Shown in pieces: positions 43,373 to 55,164 of a stretch of DNA of 64,000 nucleotides (its first letter is position 1; every line of letters starts with the position of its first letter). Source of the DNA: Ascarosepion bandense (lineage: Eukaryota > Mollusca > Cephalopoda > Sepiida > Sepiidae); assembly GCA_037127315.1 (NCBI GenBank), contig JBBBDQ010000443.1, positions 995,001 to 1,059,000 of the forward strand, read 5' to 3'. The position numbers were made by a program, and so were the translations under genes. The notes beneath the pieces were generated by a model that saw only the letters and a list, made by a program, of their open reading frames with translations, did no database searches and was not told the origin of the DNA.

Positions 43373-43690
43373 CATTTCACCCCGAGCAAGGCAGAAACGC
43401 CACTGATGTGCAGGGGGTTACATAAATGTAAAAAGATTAATTAGAAAAGAGTGAGGAGTACAAGCTAGTTAGAAAGGAACAATAGAAAGCTGAGAAAGCA
43501 GGTGCAATGACAGATACATAGGCGGAGAGAAAGTGAAGGTTATACAGGGGAGGGGTGAGAGCTAGAATCCAGTGGTTAGTATATGATTATTAACTTTGCA
43601 TTTAAATTTCTGGAGGTTGTAGCTGTCAGGAAAGCAAGAATACGGGAGCGAGTTCCACAGGCGGGAAGTGCGAGAGAGGAAGATCAGTGA
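43335..43690 (-). pseudogene. LINE-B 3' end with poly-A tail
   Basis: Poly-T 43335-43369 on plus (tail), then 'atttcaccccgagcaaggca', 'gtgcagggggttacataaat', 3' UTR, 'tttaaatttctggaggttgt' (FKxxLQ) and 'gcgagttccacaggcgggaa' (SRLWNSL). The 35-nt tail argues for a comparatively recent insertion. Confidence 0.85.
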
Positions 43691-43769
43691 TCCACTTTAG
43701 TAAGAGATAATTGAAAAGTTAGCTGCCTAAGAAAACTCACACCACTTTTTTGCTTTAAGCAAACATAGA

Positions 43770-44463
43770 ACTTCATTCTCAGAAAAAATAGTTTGTTAAA
43801 AGCATGGTTTTTCCCTTGACACTGCTATTATTTTATCTACTTTCACTCTTAGCAATGTTTGTTTTAAAACAAGATGATTAGAATTGTAATAAAACCAAAA
43901 CATATGATGAAAGTGAATTTAAACATCATTTTTGTATTTGAAAATTTACAACGAAAATATTGAATACTACTGAATTTATTAGCTTGTTTATTTACAAGAA
44001 TCCATTTATATTTGCAACATTCTAAAAACAAATACTATTAAAACTAATAAAATGCAACATTTTTCAATTATCAATTACTAGCAGTATAGCCCAGTGTTGC
44101 TCGGGTGTAATGAAAGCTTTAAAACTAATCCATGGTCCTGGAGCTCAGACTCTTTGGATGTTGGCACGAAAGACTAAAAAGCAATAGTTGTTTCCAGTTA
44201 AAGTGAAACTGTAGATGAAAAGAAAAATGAATGGATGTAAGTCAAATTTTGATTTCCTGGTATCGATATCAAATAAGTTTTTTTCGTCGTAAACTGAATT
44301 TTGAAGGCTAAATAAGTCCTCTGAGTAAATGGTATGATGGCTGAGACTAAGAAGTACAATTATTCCTACTTAGAGCCAAACCCGAAACAAAAACTAAAAT
44401 AAAAGGGCTGAAAAAAAATACAGACATACAGGCAGATAAACAGACACACACATAAACATCTTG

Positions 44464-44502
<39 letters not shown>

Positions 44503-44930
44503 CGATTTTCTGCACTATTGTAAGAACTGCAACCTTGAAACTTCTGAATATCGTTTCTTATATCTTTTGTCTATCAAATTTAAAATCAGACCACTCCTTC
44601 TATAACTTGATTTTGTTTTGATTTTCGATATTTATTGGGGGTACCTCAACACAAAACTTAGCTAAGAACACTCGCAGACGCTTATAGTACAACTGTAAAT
44701 TTTCAAGAAAATCGGTACAGCCGTTTCAGAGTCTATAGGTAACGGACACAAACACACGCACACACACACACACACACACACAGACAAAGTTTCATTTATA
44801 AATAAGTTTAGATTTAGATTTATAAAGTAATAAATATGAAAACAAATTTTACTTTATTCATAAATTTATAAACATTTACTAAATTATTAAAATTGACTAA
44901 AAAATAACTATCATGATAAATTTTGCCCCA
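43770..44930. repeat. Dispersed AT-rich repeat split by Helitron
   Basis: 43770-44077 and 44815-44900 together match 1620-1990 block by block. The break is filled by a Helitron, giving an occupied site next to an empty homologue. Confidence 0.6.
44078..44818 (-). mobile_element. Non-autonomous Helitron, near full length
   Basis: CTAG at 44078-44081 (sense 3' end), hairpin region 'tagcccagtgttgctcgggt', body as in 36001-36750 including (TA)n at 44471-44501, and (CA)n at 44757-44781. The 5' end 'tttataaataagtttag' is at about 44795-44811. Block order identical to the 16.6 kb copy. Confidence 0.85.
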
Positions 44931-47519
44931 TCAGACATTTTGCAAAACATATTTCTTCATCAAATTAATTTGATCAGCTCTTGTCAAGGTTGGTTTTAAA
45001 GACAATAGAGACATTGTTATGACTACCTAGAGAGATTAATTAATCATGGAAGAGTGTTTTTTTCCATCTTATTTATGTCAACCATCACATCATGATATTT
45101 GGTGATAGAAACATCCTGTGTGAATTGAAGATACTAGCAGTGATTTGTAAATGGTGACAGAGGTTCATGCCTTTCCCAAAAGCATTTATGAATAATGAAT
45201 AACAAGTTACCCAATATATACCTAATTTAGATTTGATTGACCTATTTTTGAAGGAAATATTAGGATGGCTTATGAAGTTTACCAATTTTATTTCTTTATA
45301 GCCTGTACAGTATTAAATATACAAAATTGATGTCTATTTTGTATTTCTTCTGGTGTATGTGATATAATTTTATTGTAACCACATATGAGGTGTTATCAAA
45401 AATTTTCCATACATGACCTAAAGAATGTTCGTATTGCACCAATATCTTTTTTTAATGTCATGTCTCTTCAGGGTGTAAGGGATCATGACTCTCCACATAA
45501 TCTCTAGAGAATGTGGTAAGTGTTGCAAATCTCTAGAGAATGTGGTAAGTGTTGCAAGTCTTTTGTGAGGAGTTGGCATTTTCTGTAATTGATTAGTTAT
45601 GCAATAGTTGGTGGATTGTTCAGTGATGGATATATATCTACAAGTGTTTTTTTTCCTTTTACACATTTTTCTACTTCATGATTGATAACTCTGAATTTTC
45701 TTCATCTTGAACTGAGACTTGATTGGCCTTGAAATATGCATACCATTGCATGCCATGAAATATGCATTGCTCATCTTTTGTGCAACCTAAAGAATATTCA
45801 CCAAAATCTTGATGAAGCATTTCAAGAGTCTTGGCTATAGATTTGCCAACCTTTATGCAAACATTTGATGCAGACATATGTTTTAAATTTGTCAGTCATT
45901 GTAAAGATTGCAAAGTCGTTTCTACATTGTCTTCAAAAAATTGGTATAATAATTGAATGTACATAGCACAAAGCCTATTGACAAATAATCTCAATAGGCT
46001 GGATACTAATGAGCATCAGTTGCGCATACACCTCCACTGAAATTTAATCACTGCGTATATAATTTGGGAACTTTCCAATGCCACCTGGTTGAATGACGTC
46101 TTCATTCTGGTTCAAGCAATGTGACCTCCAAATATTTAGTTGAAGAATAATGCTTAAATAAATTATATACTTGCTTCCCAGTACAAGTGCACTTGTGGAA
46201 ACAGAATAAAAAAATGGTATTAATTAAAAACTGAAATATTGAACATGAAATCAATAATTCACCTGTTCTGTGCTCAATTGTCCACCTGGGCAAATCATAA
46301 ATCCCAATCTTCTGCCAGATGATCAATCAATGGTTATAATAATGCTTGCTTTCAATTCTACTCTTCAATTTGGTAATGGGTTGGCAAAACATCTTCTTTA
46401 TGATTTATTTTCTGCAAAGTTGCAAATATTTTCTTTTTTGTCAAACATTAGTTCTGTCTGTATGAGCTTCTAGTTTCTGCGACATGTATCAAAGAAGAGA
46501 TACTTCCTCAGTCATTGTTCAGTCTTTGTGCTCTCAGGTCTGTAATAATCTACACTTAACCTACTTATTAATTACTGAAAAAAATTTCAGCCATGCTTAC
46601 TGTTTCAGATTAAGGTCCAAAAAGAACAACACAGCCACAAGGGTAGAAATAACAAATATATATTAACAAGAAATAACAATACAAAATGTGGAAGGTATTA
46701 GTATGACTGTCAGTCTGGTTTGGAGTAAACTACCAATTCGACTCTCTCTCTCTCTCCCAAGAGAGAGTGGTAGTATATGTAGTGTTAGGAAGAGTTAATT
46801 CTGGAGTTACAGGTAAGGACCCATGACACTTACACTTATTACACCCCCCCCCCATTCTTATCCCAACTCACTACTTTATTTTCATGGAAATTTCCTATAA
46901 AATATTTTTTCTAATAATGATCATTTTAAAATTGCAAAACTGTTTCGATGCTGATTTTGAAACTTTATTCAAATCATAATTCATTCATTTTTAAAATTCA
47001 TTCAAATCATAACAATTTGAAACATTTTAGATGTGCAATGTTGTATCTTTTCTCCTTTTTAAAAATAAAGTAAAAGATATATTTGAGAAAAGAACATCAT
47101 GTGGTGGCTTTTATGAGCAATATTCTATGGAAGAAAAGCAATCCCTTGCAGCTGTTGTAGTAGAAATGTGAAATTGAATATAAACAGGAATCGGAGCATT
47201 AAAAAAAATAAAACACCTTTGGATGTTGTGCAAAAAAGACATTCTTTGCAAGCCAAAACAAGAATATTTTACAAATACAGTTTGCTGTTTTGATTCAAAC
47301 TTGAGTTCAGCTGAAAACAATGAAAAATGGTCTGTAAAGTCAGCAATAACAAACGAAGGACATTAGACACAGATGCTTTGTAAGTTTTATATTTATTTGT
47401 GGTAAAGATTTTGATCAAGAAGATTTTTAACTCTCGTTAATTTATTGTATGTTTATGTCCCATTACTGAGAGCATTCGCCTGCAAATAAATTCAGCAAAT
47501 GCACAAAACTAAAAGGGGT
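44931..47519. other. No gene seen; small repeats
   Basis: Contains a two-unit ~30-bp direct repeat at 45503-45560 ('tctagagaatgtggtaagtg'), a (CT)n/(AG)n hairpin at 46742-46768 and a C run near 46846-46854. 45150-45190 has a SINE-D-like scrap ('catgcctttcccaaaagcat'). ORFs show no recognisable domain. Confidence 0.4.
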
Positions 47520-47800
47520 GTAAGATAATGTTCTGCCTTCTAACCGGACTTATTCAATTTTAACAGTGAGACAATCCTGAGAGAATCGGATGTCCTACCA
47601 GGAATTGTTATTGTTGGCCATAATCTTAACAACATAAGATGACACAGTGTTAATAGCAGACATAGAAAGGAGACTACAGGCACTCCAAGAGAACCTAGTA
47701 AAGAAAACAGAAGAAAGGACTAAACATCAATTGTAAGATAGAAAGAAATTAATTTCTTTCTTGGGGTTAAATTATTAAAAAAAAAATCTTCTGAAAGACT
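47520..47800 (+). pseudogene. LINE-C reverse transcriptase region
   Basis: Plus frames: LPSNRTYSILTVRQS-type degradation, then ILRESDVLPGIVIVGHNLNNIR and, after a frame change, DDTVLIADIERRLQALQ. The family form has NLYSExILREL ... GHNxNNIRYADDTVLIADxExxLQ; the YA of YADD is lost and the first Asp retained. Interrupted on the right by a SINE-D. Confidence 0.8.
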
Positions 47801-47804
47801 TATC

Positions 47805-48045
47805 TAGCTGTTAGCACACCAACTAATTTTGAGTTTAGGATTGTTTTCTCCTAAACTGGTTAGCAACCAAGTTTAGAGAGTCCAGTTTCCTCTGCTATTT
47901 AACCTATAGCTGGGTGGAGAAGAGATGGATTGGGAACTTAGCATCCTTGTTCTTACCATTCCCAAAGTTGTTTTTGTGAAAAGGAACGTAATAGATTCAG
48001 ACAAAATTTAAACTCGGGTCATACAAGTCACTGCACATCACATGA
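47805..48045 (-). mobile_element. SINE-D relic inside LINE-C
   Basis: 'ctgctatttaacctatagct', 'gagaagagatggattgg', 'cattcccaaagttg', 'aaatttaaactcgggtcat' and 'cactgcacatcac' match SINE-D in minus orientation. The LINE-C sequence lies on both sides. Confidence 0.75.
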
Positions 48046-48124
48046 AAAATTACTATAAAAAAAAAACAAAAGAAAAAAATCCTGATTACCATTTTACTCA
48101 CTGTATAAAAGTTGAGATGTACCT

Positions 48125-48670
48125 ATACTCAAGCACTTAAGCCAAGCTCTAATATGTCTTCCTTGATAACAAAGAAACAGGACAATTTCGCTAGAAACAA
48201 ACAAGATAGTAATGGATTGCTATGTGATGTCAGTTTTTCAATATGGCAGTGAATGTTGGACAATATCTTCGAAGATAAAGGAAAAACTTGAAGCAGCTGA
48301 AATGTGGTTCTACAGAAGGATGCTGAGGATACCATGGACTGAGCATGTGAGAAATGACGAGATTTTGGAAAGGATGGAAACGAAAAGGAAATTAATACTG
48401 ATCATCAGGAAGAGACAGCTGAAGTTCCTGGGCCATGCAATGAGAAAGGAGGGCTTGGAGAACCTGATACTAACAGGCCAGATAGAGGGGAAAAAGAGAC
48501 AGAGGAAAGCAGTAGATGACATATTTGAAGGACCTGATCAGGTGGGTGACGGAACGAGGGTTGCATGGTGCAACAGGAGAAAGCGTGTTAAAAGCCACCA
48601 ACGATAGGGAGACGTGAAAGACCATGATCGCCTACGTACTGAAAGGACAGGGCACGTAAAAGAAGAATTT
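48125..48670 (+). pseudogene. LINE-C C-terminal region, best preserved
   Basis: 131-codon open frame 48212-48607: CYVMSVFQYGSECWTISS, EAAEMWFYRRMLRIPWTEH, RNDEILERMETKRKLI, RQLKFLGHAMRKEGLENLIL and GQIEGKKRQRKAV, the usual tail after the RT of RTE-like or related LINEs. Upstream 48125-48211 has the expected preceding block in another frame. It ends with 'gaccatgatcgcctacgtac' at about 48620, the LINE-C 3' end. The RT itself is missing apart from 47520-47800. Confidence 0.85.
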
Positions 48671-48944
48671 ATAGAATAACATACTGATAAATGAAATAAT
48701 TTAAGACTGTTTAAATATTTGTTAATATCTTTTTCATTTCCTTTTTATGACTAAAAAACATTATTTAAATTTCTGATATTTCACTGATAAATGGATATAA
48801 AGGACATCTAATGTCAAATAAGATATTATAAGAAAGATTTTCATAGATTTTAATAAAAATAATATTGATTTTCATTAATTCCTAATACATGAATTTAAGT
48901 GTGTTATGAGACTGGCAATTAGGTGTCACCTTTTAGTGTTGAAC
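48671..48944. other. No gene seen
   Basis: AT-rich spacer. Confidence 0.45.
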
Positions 48945-49215
48945 TAGCTTAGATACATCCCCTCTTCTCTAGCAGTTTCTTTTCTTGCACTTTCCACCTG
49001 TAGAACTCTTTCCTGATTTCTTGCTTACCTGATAACGACAATCTTCAGAAATTGAAATGCAGCATCAATCATCATCTTCCATTTTCTTGAACCCCATTCC
49101 TTTTCTGTCTTTTCGTTGACTCTTCCCTTTTCTCGGTTTTCTAATTCTTTTATTCTCTCTAACCTCTGTATTCTAGTGACATTCTTGCCTTGTTTGTGAA
49201 ACAATTAAAAAAATA
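48945..49215 (+). mobile_element. LINE-B 3' end fragment
   Basis: 'agcagtttcttttcttgcac', 'ccacctgtagaactctttcc', 'acaatcttcagaaattgaaa', then 'tagtgacattcttgccttgt'. Diverged. Confidence 0.75.
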
Positions 49216-49439
49216 TCTGTAAATTCTATTACCTATATCTTTGAATAATTAATGATTTTATAAAGTAAATGTACTATTTGATCAATAATTGTTTTTCTGC
49301 CAACTTGACTGATCCAGAGTTTATAAGGTTCTTCTATGGATCGACTAAATGGTTTTGGTCTAAAGTTCCCAGAATGTTACCATCCACAATAGGCATTCGT
49401 GGGTTGTAATATTTAGTGATCAAAATGTTGTTGCTATAA

Positions 49440-49620
49440 CAACCAAGATAAGAAAATCTAGTCAGTTTACCCTGCTATTTAACTCATAGGTGGGGGATGA
49501 ATAGATTCATGTCTTTCCCAAAGGCATTAGTGCAAAGATATTGTAACAGATTTGGGCAAAATTTTAATTTAGCTTGCCTATTTTACTTTGTTACTATACC
49601 ACCGACACAACACTTCAGTT
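49440..49620 (-). mobile_element. SINE-D relic
   Basis: 'ctgctatttaactcataggt', 'catgtctttcccaaaggcat' and a tRNA-like end near 'ccaccgacacaac'. Confidence 0.65.
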
Positions 49621-50720
49621 ATTATTGTTGATAGATTATATAATCACCTGTCTAACCACCACAGACTGGTTCTCTCAGTAAATTAGCCATTGTCACTTGA
49701 TTTCTAATGGAGTGGGAGCTCAAGAGGTTGATGAAGGAGGTTGTGGGACTTAAAACAGAATAAAGAAAAAAAAATCAATAAATATGTGAACAAGAATCAG
49801 GTATAGTGAGATCGGGACCAGGACTTCAATATGCAGTGGAAATGCTTTTTTGGTTAGGGTTGGTGATCCCCCCAAAACAATTTAGTCATCTATTTAGAGG
49901 AGGAATACTCTAACAAAAAGCCTAAAAACAAAAAAAAACTTTCAACATTCCACCTCAATGGATATAAACCGTTAGTTTTAAAGAGTGGATATTTTGTATC
50001 CTTGTGAATGTATAGCAGACTTTTTCAATTTTCATCTACACTGATAGAAACAAGAATAGACACAACATAAGGGTTATTTGTCTGGTTGGTGAAAAGCTGA
50101 GATATAGACATTGTATTTTTAAAAAGTAATTTGAATTAATTTTTATTGGCCTAATTTAGTTGTGTTGTACTACTATGTCCATTTCTGAAAATATATTTAG
50201 TTCAATCAAATGTCAACAAATTATGTTGTTTGTTCCTTGCTACAAATTGGGTATTTCACAACAAAAAAATGAATTGGTAAAAATATAACCATTGAATCTT
50301 ATCTGTTAGAATTGACCATTTCATTTCTCAATATCCAGAGGCCCTTCAACTTACAAGAATTGTAAGTTTCAAAGATAGTAAAGTCTGAATATATTTACCT
50401 AGTTTAACTGAGTTTAGCTCAAAACCACGAGAGATTCCTCGTCTCCTTTACATCCATCCAGTTGCCTAGCAAAATTGTGGAATGTTTTACTTTTTTTGAA
50501 GATTAATTTCAATGCTTCAAATACTCAAAAATAATAGTACTTAATTTTTTTACTTAAGGATTCCACACATTTACATCTGTTTTCTATTTAAGATGAAAAA
50601 TAAATAATTTAAGTTGCTAAATTTGTTAGAACCATTTCAGAATCTCTATTATGAAAGAAACGTTGATTTGTCACACACTGTGACTTTGCCTGCAGCGTGT
50701 ATGTATAGTCATATAACATC
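49621..50720. other. No gene seen
   Basis: AT-rich with no recognised element. Confidence 0.45.
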
Positions 50721-50729
50721 ACTGAATAT

Positions 50730-51980
50730 AACCTGGGCATAACTAATAAAACAACTATAGACAAAATTTGACTTTATTCATCAACATAGTCTCCTTCTAG
50801 GGTGATACCTTTATTTCAGTGCTTCTCTAACAATTCGATGCCTTTTTTGTAGAATGGTTCATCTTTGGCCTCAAAATACGCCTCAGTTTCCGATATCACT
50901 TCTTCACTGGAACCAAATGTCTTTCCTTGGAGCATTTTTTTGAGGTTTGCAAACAGCCAGTAGCCACTGAGGGTCAGATCTGGAGAAGAGGGTGGATGTA
51001 GAAGCAATTCAAAGTGCCATTCATGTAGTTTTGCCATTGTTGTGATTGACATGTGACACGGTACGTTGTCTTGGTGAAAGATCACTTTTTTCTTCATTTA
51101 TGACTGTTTTTTGGTGAGTTCTTTTTTTCAAATACACCAATAAGGCTATATACTATTCACTATTGATGGTTCTTCCTTTCTCAAGGTAATCAATGAATAA
51201 ATTACCTTGTGCATCACAAAATACACAGACCAAAACCTTGCCTGCTGATGTTTGCATCTTTGGTTGCTTTAGATGGCTTTTACCTGCTGCTGTCCACTCA
51301 GCTGACTGCTGATTTGACTCCAGGGTGAAGTGATGGATCTATGTTTTATCCATTGTCACAAATTTAGGCAAAAACTGCTTGTGTTGATGCAGTTTTAAAC
51401 ATCACTCTGAATTGTCGACATGTTGCTGTTTTTGATCGACTGAGCAAACATGGCACCCACTTTGAACACAGCTTTCTCATTGACAAACGTTCATGCAAAA
51501 TGGCAAATACACTGCTTTCTGATATGTTCAACTCCTCTGCTATCTCACGCAGCTTCAATTTACAATCGACCAAAATGAGTTTGTGGATTTTTTTGGTGTT
51601 TTCCAGGACAACTGCTGATATTGGGCGACCTGAGTGCTCAGCATCATTTTTGTCTGTACAACAGCATATAAAATCAGCATACCATCTCTTAATCATTGTT
51701 TTAAAGTGGAGTAGAGTCCAAATAAGACTTATCAAGTCATTGCTTTGCTTGAACAGTATTTTTTCTATCAGAAAGCAATGCTTTATCAACACCCAGAATT
51801 CAGATTTTTCCATTGTTTTGAAAATTTGCAACAGTAGCTTCATTTAAATAACTGTAATTTGTAATTTAATAATCCAATTGGGCCCAAATTTTGTCACTTG
51901 CTCTTTGAAAGTTAGTACTTCATAAAAATCGTGTGAATTTTTTATTAGTGGTGCCATCTATATGTCAGGCCCGGGATTTA
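50730..51980. mobile_element. mariner element, candidate full span
   Basis: Beyond the coding relic, the left flank holds 'tataacctgggcataacta' and the right flank 'atgtcaggcccgggattta' (reverse complement 'taaatcccgggcctgacat'). These are roughly similar and could be degenerate terminal inverted repeats. Exact ends and the TA target duplication are not certain. Confidence 0.45.
50770..51815 (-). pseudogene. mariner transposase relic, catalytic triad broken
   Basis: Minus strand, from Met at 51813: helix-turn-helix region (IKHCFLIEKILFKQS ... KRWYADF), then HSGRPISAV, LKLREIAEELNISESSVF and HLSM-equivalent (ERLSMRKLCSKWVP). A second block in other frames follows: TMDK (first Asp), SAEWTAAG, GNLFIDYLEKGRTINSE, IFHQDNVPCH (second Asp), and PPSSPDLTLSGYW. 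The third catalytic Asp, expected 34 residues after the second, is Gly. The C-terminus is TEAYFEAKDEPFYKKGIELLEKH. Stops at two places (for example after TMDKT and before YIALL) plus frameshifts inactivate it. Confidence 0.9.
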
Positions 51981-51984
51981 TTGG

Positions 51985-52367
51985 GTAATGTGTGATTTGT
52001 GTTGTACATGAGTGACTTACATATGCTTGTTTCATTTTACGGATGCACAAGTATACACATATACAAACATAATCAAATAATACACTACTCTCAACAGTCT
52101 GGACAATCCCTGTCCTGGGTTGAGCAATAAAATCATAAAGTCAATTTTTTAAACACTAAAAACAAATCAAGTGACTATAAAATTTTATTGAATATTTTAG
52201 AAATTATTTGGCAATAAATGGAATTATGTTTTTTTTAGTGAAAAATGTATGGCAAAGTCAAAAATTTTTTCTTGTAACCAGTTTCATCTTTCAGAACTTC
52301 ATCAAACAAAAGTAATGTTTATGTTAATGTGACCCAGCACAATGAGAAGGGGGCACTGAAATTTAAA

Positions 52368-52373
<6 letters not shown>
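51985..52373. other. No gene seen
   Basis: Unassigned. Confidence 0.4.

Positions 52374-52436
<63 letters not shown>
52374..52436. repeat. (GT)n microsatellite
   Basis: About 30 GT units, ending in GCGCGTGC. Confidence 0.95.
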
Positions 52437-52438
<2 letters not shown>

Positions 52439-52506
52439 TGCAATGAAGAATTATTTTTTAAAGTTGATTGTATTTTTGGTAGTATTGTAGAAATATTTTT
52501 GTATCT

Positions 52507-52527
52507 TTTTTTTTTTTTTTTTTTTTA
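52507..52527. repeat. Poly-T tract
   Basis: T run of about 20. Confidence 0.9.
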
Positions 52528-52716
52528 ATTAAAATGCACACATGCAAATGCACATACACAGAATTTGAATAAAAATGAAATGGTTATCTGTGTCATAAAG
52601 GATAATTTTCTTTTCTATCTAGCAACATCACTTAGGGTTATAAGAAAATAGTATAAATTGAAAAGGACCACCAATTTAAATCAGCAATTGTGACAGGTAC
52701 CAATCTAGTAAGGAGT

Positions 52717-52985
52717 TTACATCAACATCATGTTGAAACACTGGTTCCTTTACGATCACTGAAGTTAAACAATATTGAGCTTGGTTTGTACCTAGATGGA
52801 TGACCACTTTGGGAATACCAGGTGCTGTAAGCTTGAATGTGTGGGTGGTGTAATAAAGGTTCAGAATTATTTATTTGTGAGCCAAGTTTCAATTGCAGTT
52901 GGGTTCATGATATTCTCTTAAATGCAAGCATTCTTGGGAAAGGTATGAATCCACCTCTTCTCTTGCCAGTTATGGGTTACTTGTA
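52717..52985 (+). mobile_element. Composite 5S-rRNA / SINE-D element
   Basis: 52717-52832 is a diverged full-length 5S-like sequence: 'atcatgttgaaacactggtt', 'tgaagttaaacaatattgag' (box A area), 'acctagatggatgaccac', 'gggaataccaggtgctgt'. The SINE-D body then follows: 'tgtgtgggtggtgtaata', 'gagccaagtttcaattgc', 'tcttgggaaaggtatgaat', 'agttatgggtta'. Same junction right after the 5S 3' end as at 21192. Confidence 0.85.
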
Positions 52986-53709
52986 TCAGTAAATCATTAT
53001 TAGCTAAAACTTTTGCAATCTAAAAATATTTTCTGATTTTAAATAGCCTACAAAGGGTTGATAAGCTGTAGAAAATGAATGAATCTATTAAAAAAATAGT
53101 AAGCAGAAAAGAAACTCTTTGAGTAATGTTGATTTAGTAGTTATTGGTATTTTGGTCTTGATAGATATGATGTAACTTAACTTTAGTATGACATTTGAGC
53201 AACAAGGTTCAGCAAGATTAGACATTAAATGCGAACTTTTTTCTGCAAGATTACAACTGAATAGATTCTCTTTTGAGCAAAAGAAACTTAAAAGGGGCAA
53301 AATTTTGACACAGTTGGCAATAAGTTTGGAGTTGTCTTCTATTTTAACAATGACCAGCTGCTTATATCCAACTATATCCATCTGCTTGGTTAGTTAACTG
53401 ATCCCTGTTGCAGATGCCTGCTCAGGTATATTTGTGTTTCTTCAACCTGTGGTTTATACTGCAACTATGCTGAGTGAACCTCAGTTACAGTTGCTGGAGA
53501 AGAATAAATAATGTGGTATTATCAATAGTTGAACAAGGCAAGGTCAGTACACGCAAACTCTGTCACGATGACTTCTGACTTCATATCAATATAAATGAGA
53601 TACCAAAACAAAACTGCTTTCATTAATCACTTAAATGATTTTCTGCCTCCTGTCGTTATGCAGGAATGCAACACAACACCTTCTGGTTCACATGTTTTCC
53701 ACTGACATG
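52986..53709. other. No gene seen
   Basis: 53415-53500 is related to the tandem repeat at 23.4-23.8 kb ('tttgtgtttcttcaacctg'). Confidence 0.4.
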
Positions 53710-55015
53710 AAGTGGAGCAACTACGTCAAATCAATTGCCACGTCTACTTCTAGGAAAGTTGATTCACTCTGATGGGCCAGAAAATTTTTCTCATCAGAAT
53801 TCATTTTGCACATTTATAAATATAACATTTATTTGTGCATTGAATATTGCTGCTTTATTTGGTCTAGTGCTCCTGCTTTATATCTCGAGATTCTTGACAA
53901 AATTCAAAGAATGGTCTGTAATGTAATCAATCCTGACCTGGCATTTTCATTCACTTTCTTGCCAATATGATGTGACTTTCCTCTGTTTTTTCTAAAAGAA
54001 ATAATTTCATGGCAGCTGTTCTGACGAGCTTTGACTACATCAATTTAAGGATGCTAATAGATTGGCAACTATGTCTCACCGTTTTACTGTTGAAATAACT
54101 AGATGCAACTGTAAGTTCTATTTTAATAGTTTCTTTACTCGTACTTCTCCCCTGTGGAATTAGCCCCCTTCTGATTTTATGCTTGCCTGCCATCGGCAAT
54201 CTTCAAACATTTAAATGCTTCCCTCAGTCTTTTCTACGAATATTTACCTGATGCCCTGACTACATAAATTTAAGCATTTTAGTAAATTGGTAACTAGGTC
54301 TAACCGTTTTACTGTTGCAATAACTAGATGCAACTGTAAGTTCTATTTTAATAGTTTCTTTACTCGTACTTCTTACCTGTGGAATTAGCCCCCTTCCGAT
54401 TTCATGCTTCTCTGACATCTACAATCTTCAAAAACTTAAATGCTTCCATCTGTTTTTTTCTACAAATATTTCCCTGGTTCCGTGATTACATAAATTTAAG
54501 CGTTTTAGTAAATTGGCAACTAGGTCTCATTGTTTTACTGCTAAACTAGCTAGATGCGACAGTAATTTCTATCCTAGGAGTTTCTTTATTTGTATTTCTT
54601 GCCTGTGGAACTAACCCCCTCTCGATTTCATGCTTCCCTGACATCTACAATCTTTGAAAATTTAAATGCTTCCCACTGTCTTTTCTAAAAATATTTCCCT
54701 GTTTCCTCAACTACATAAATTTAAGTGTTTTACTAGATTGGCAACTAAGGCTCACCATTTTACTGTTGAAATAACTAGATGCAACCATAAGTTCTAGTCT
54801 ACTAGTTTCTTTACTCACACCTCTCGCCTGTGGAACTAACCCCCTCTTGATTTCATGCTTCCCTGCCACTTGTAACATTAAAAAATTTAAATCCAGCATT
54901 AGTCCTAATTTTTCTGTCTTTCTTTATTGTTCTCACCTCACTCAAGTCTTTTTATTCTCTTTTGCTCCTTGTGTCCTAGTAGCATTATCACCTTGCCTGG
55001 AGTGAAACGATCAAA
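53710..55015 (+). pseudogene. LINE-B relic with a tandemly amplified end
   Basis: Starts with diverged blocks ('gcaactacgtcaaatcaatt', LVLLLYISRFLTKFKE from IxKIQRMVCNVI), then four tandem repeats of the end of the ORF. After the last unit it continues normally: 'tttttctgtctttctttatt', 'tagtagcattatcaccttgc' and 'ctggagtgaaacgatcaaaa'. Every frame is broken. Confidence 0.8.
54034..54900 (+). repeat. 225-bp tandem repeat, four units, from LINE-B
   Basis: Units start at about 54034, 54259, 54485 and 54710 (offset 224-226 bp). Each has 'ctacataaatttaag', 'attggcaacta', 'actagatgcaac', 'agtttctttact', 'cttacctgtggaatt' or similar, and 'ctacaatctt'. The unit carries the HPFTVE-...-SRTSRLWNSLP-...-YNLQ segment. 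Divergence between units is modest. Confidence 0.9.
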
Positions 55016-55164
55016 AGAAAACCGTACCAAATGCTGTTTTTACTCATCTTACCCATTCTTTATTTAGTGTAGTTCCCCTATACATGGAAAAGCTTAAATT
55101 AGGTTTAATGACTTTGTGTTCTTTTCTTCTGATGTAATGTAATTTATTTCATGATTATTTTTTA
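55016..55164. other. No gene seen
   Basis: Short spacer. Confidence 0.4.

Noticed and set aside
45085..46666. Cluster of 60-80-codon ORFs
   Set aside because: Short, overlapping on both strands, AT-rich composition and no motifs.
51500..51847. 115-codon plus-strand ORF
   Set aside because: Antisense shadow of the mariner transposase.
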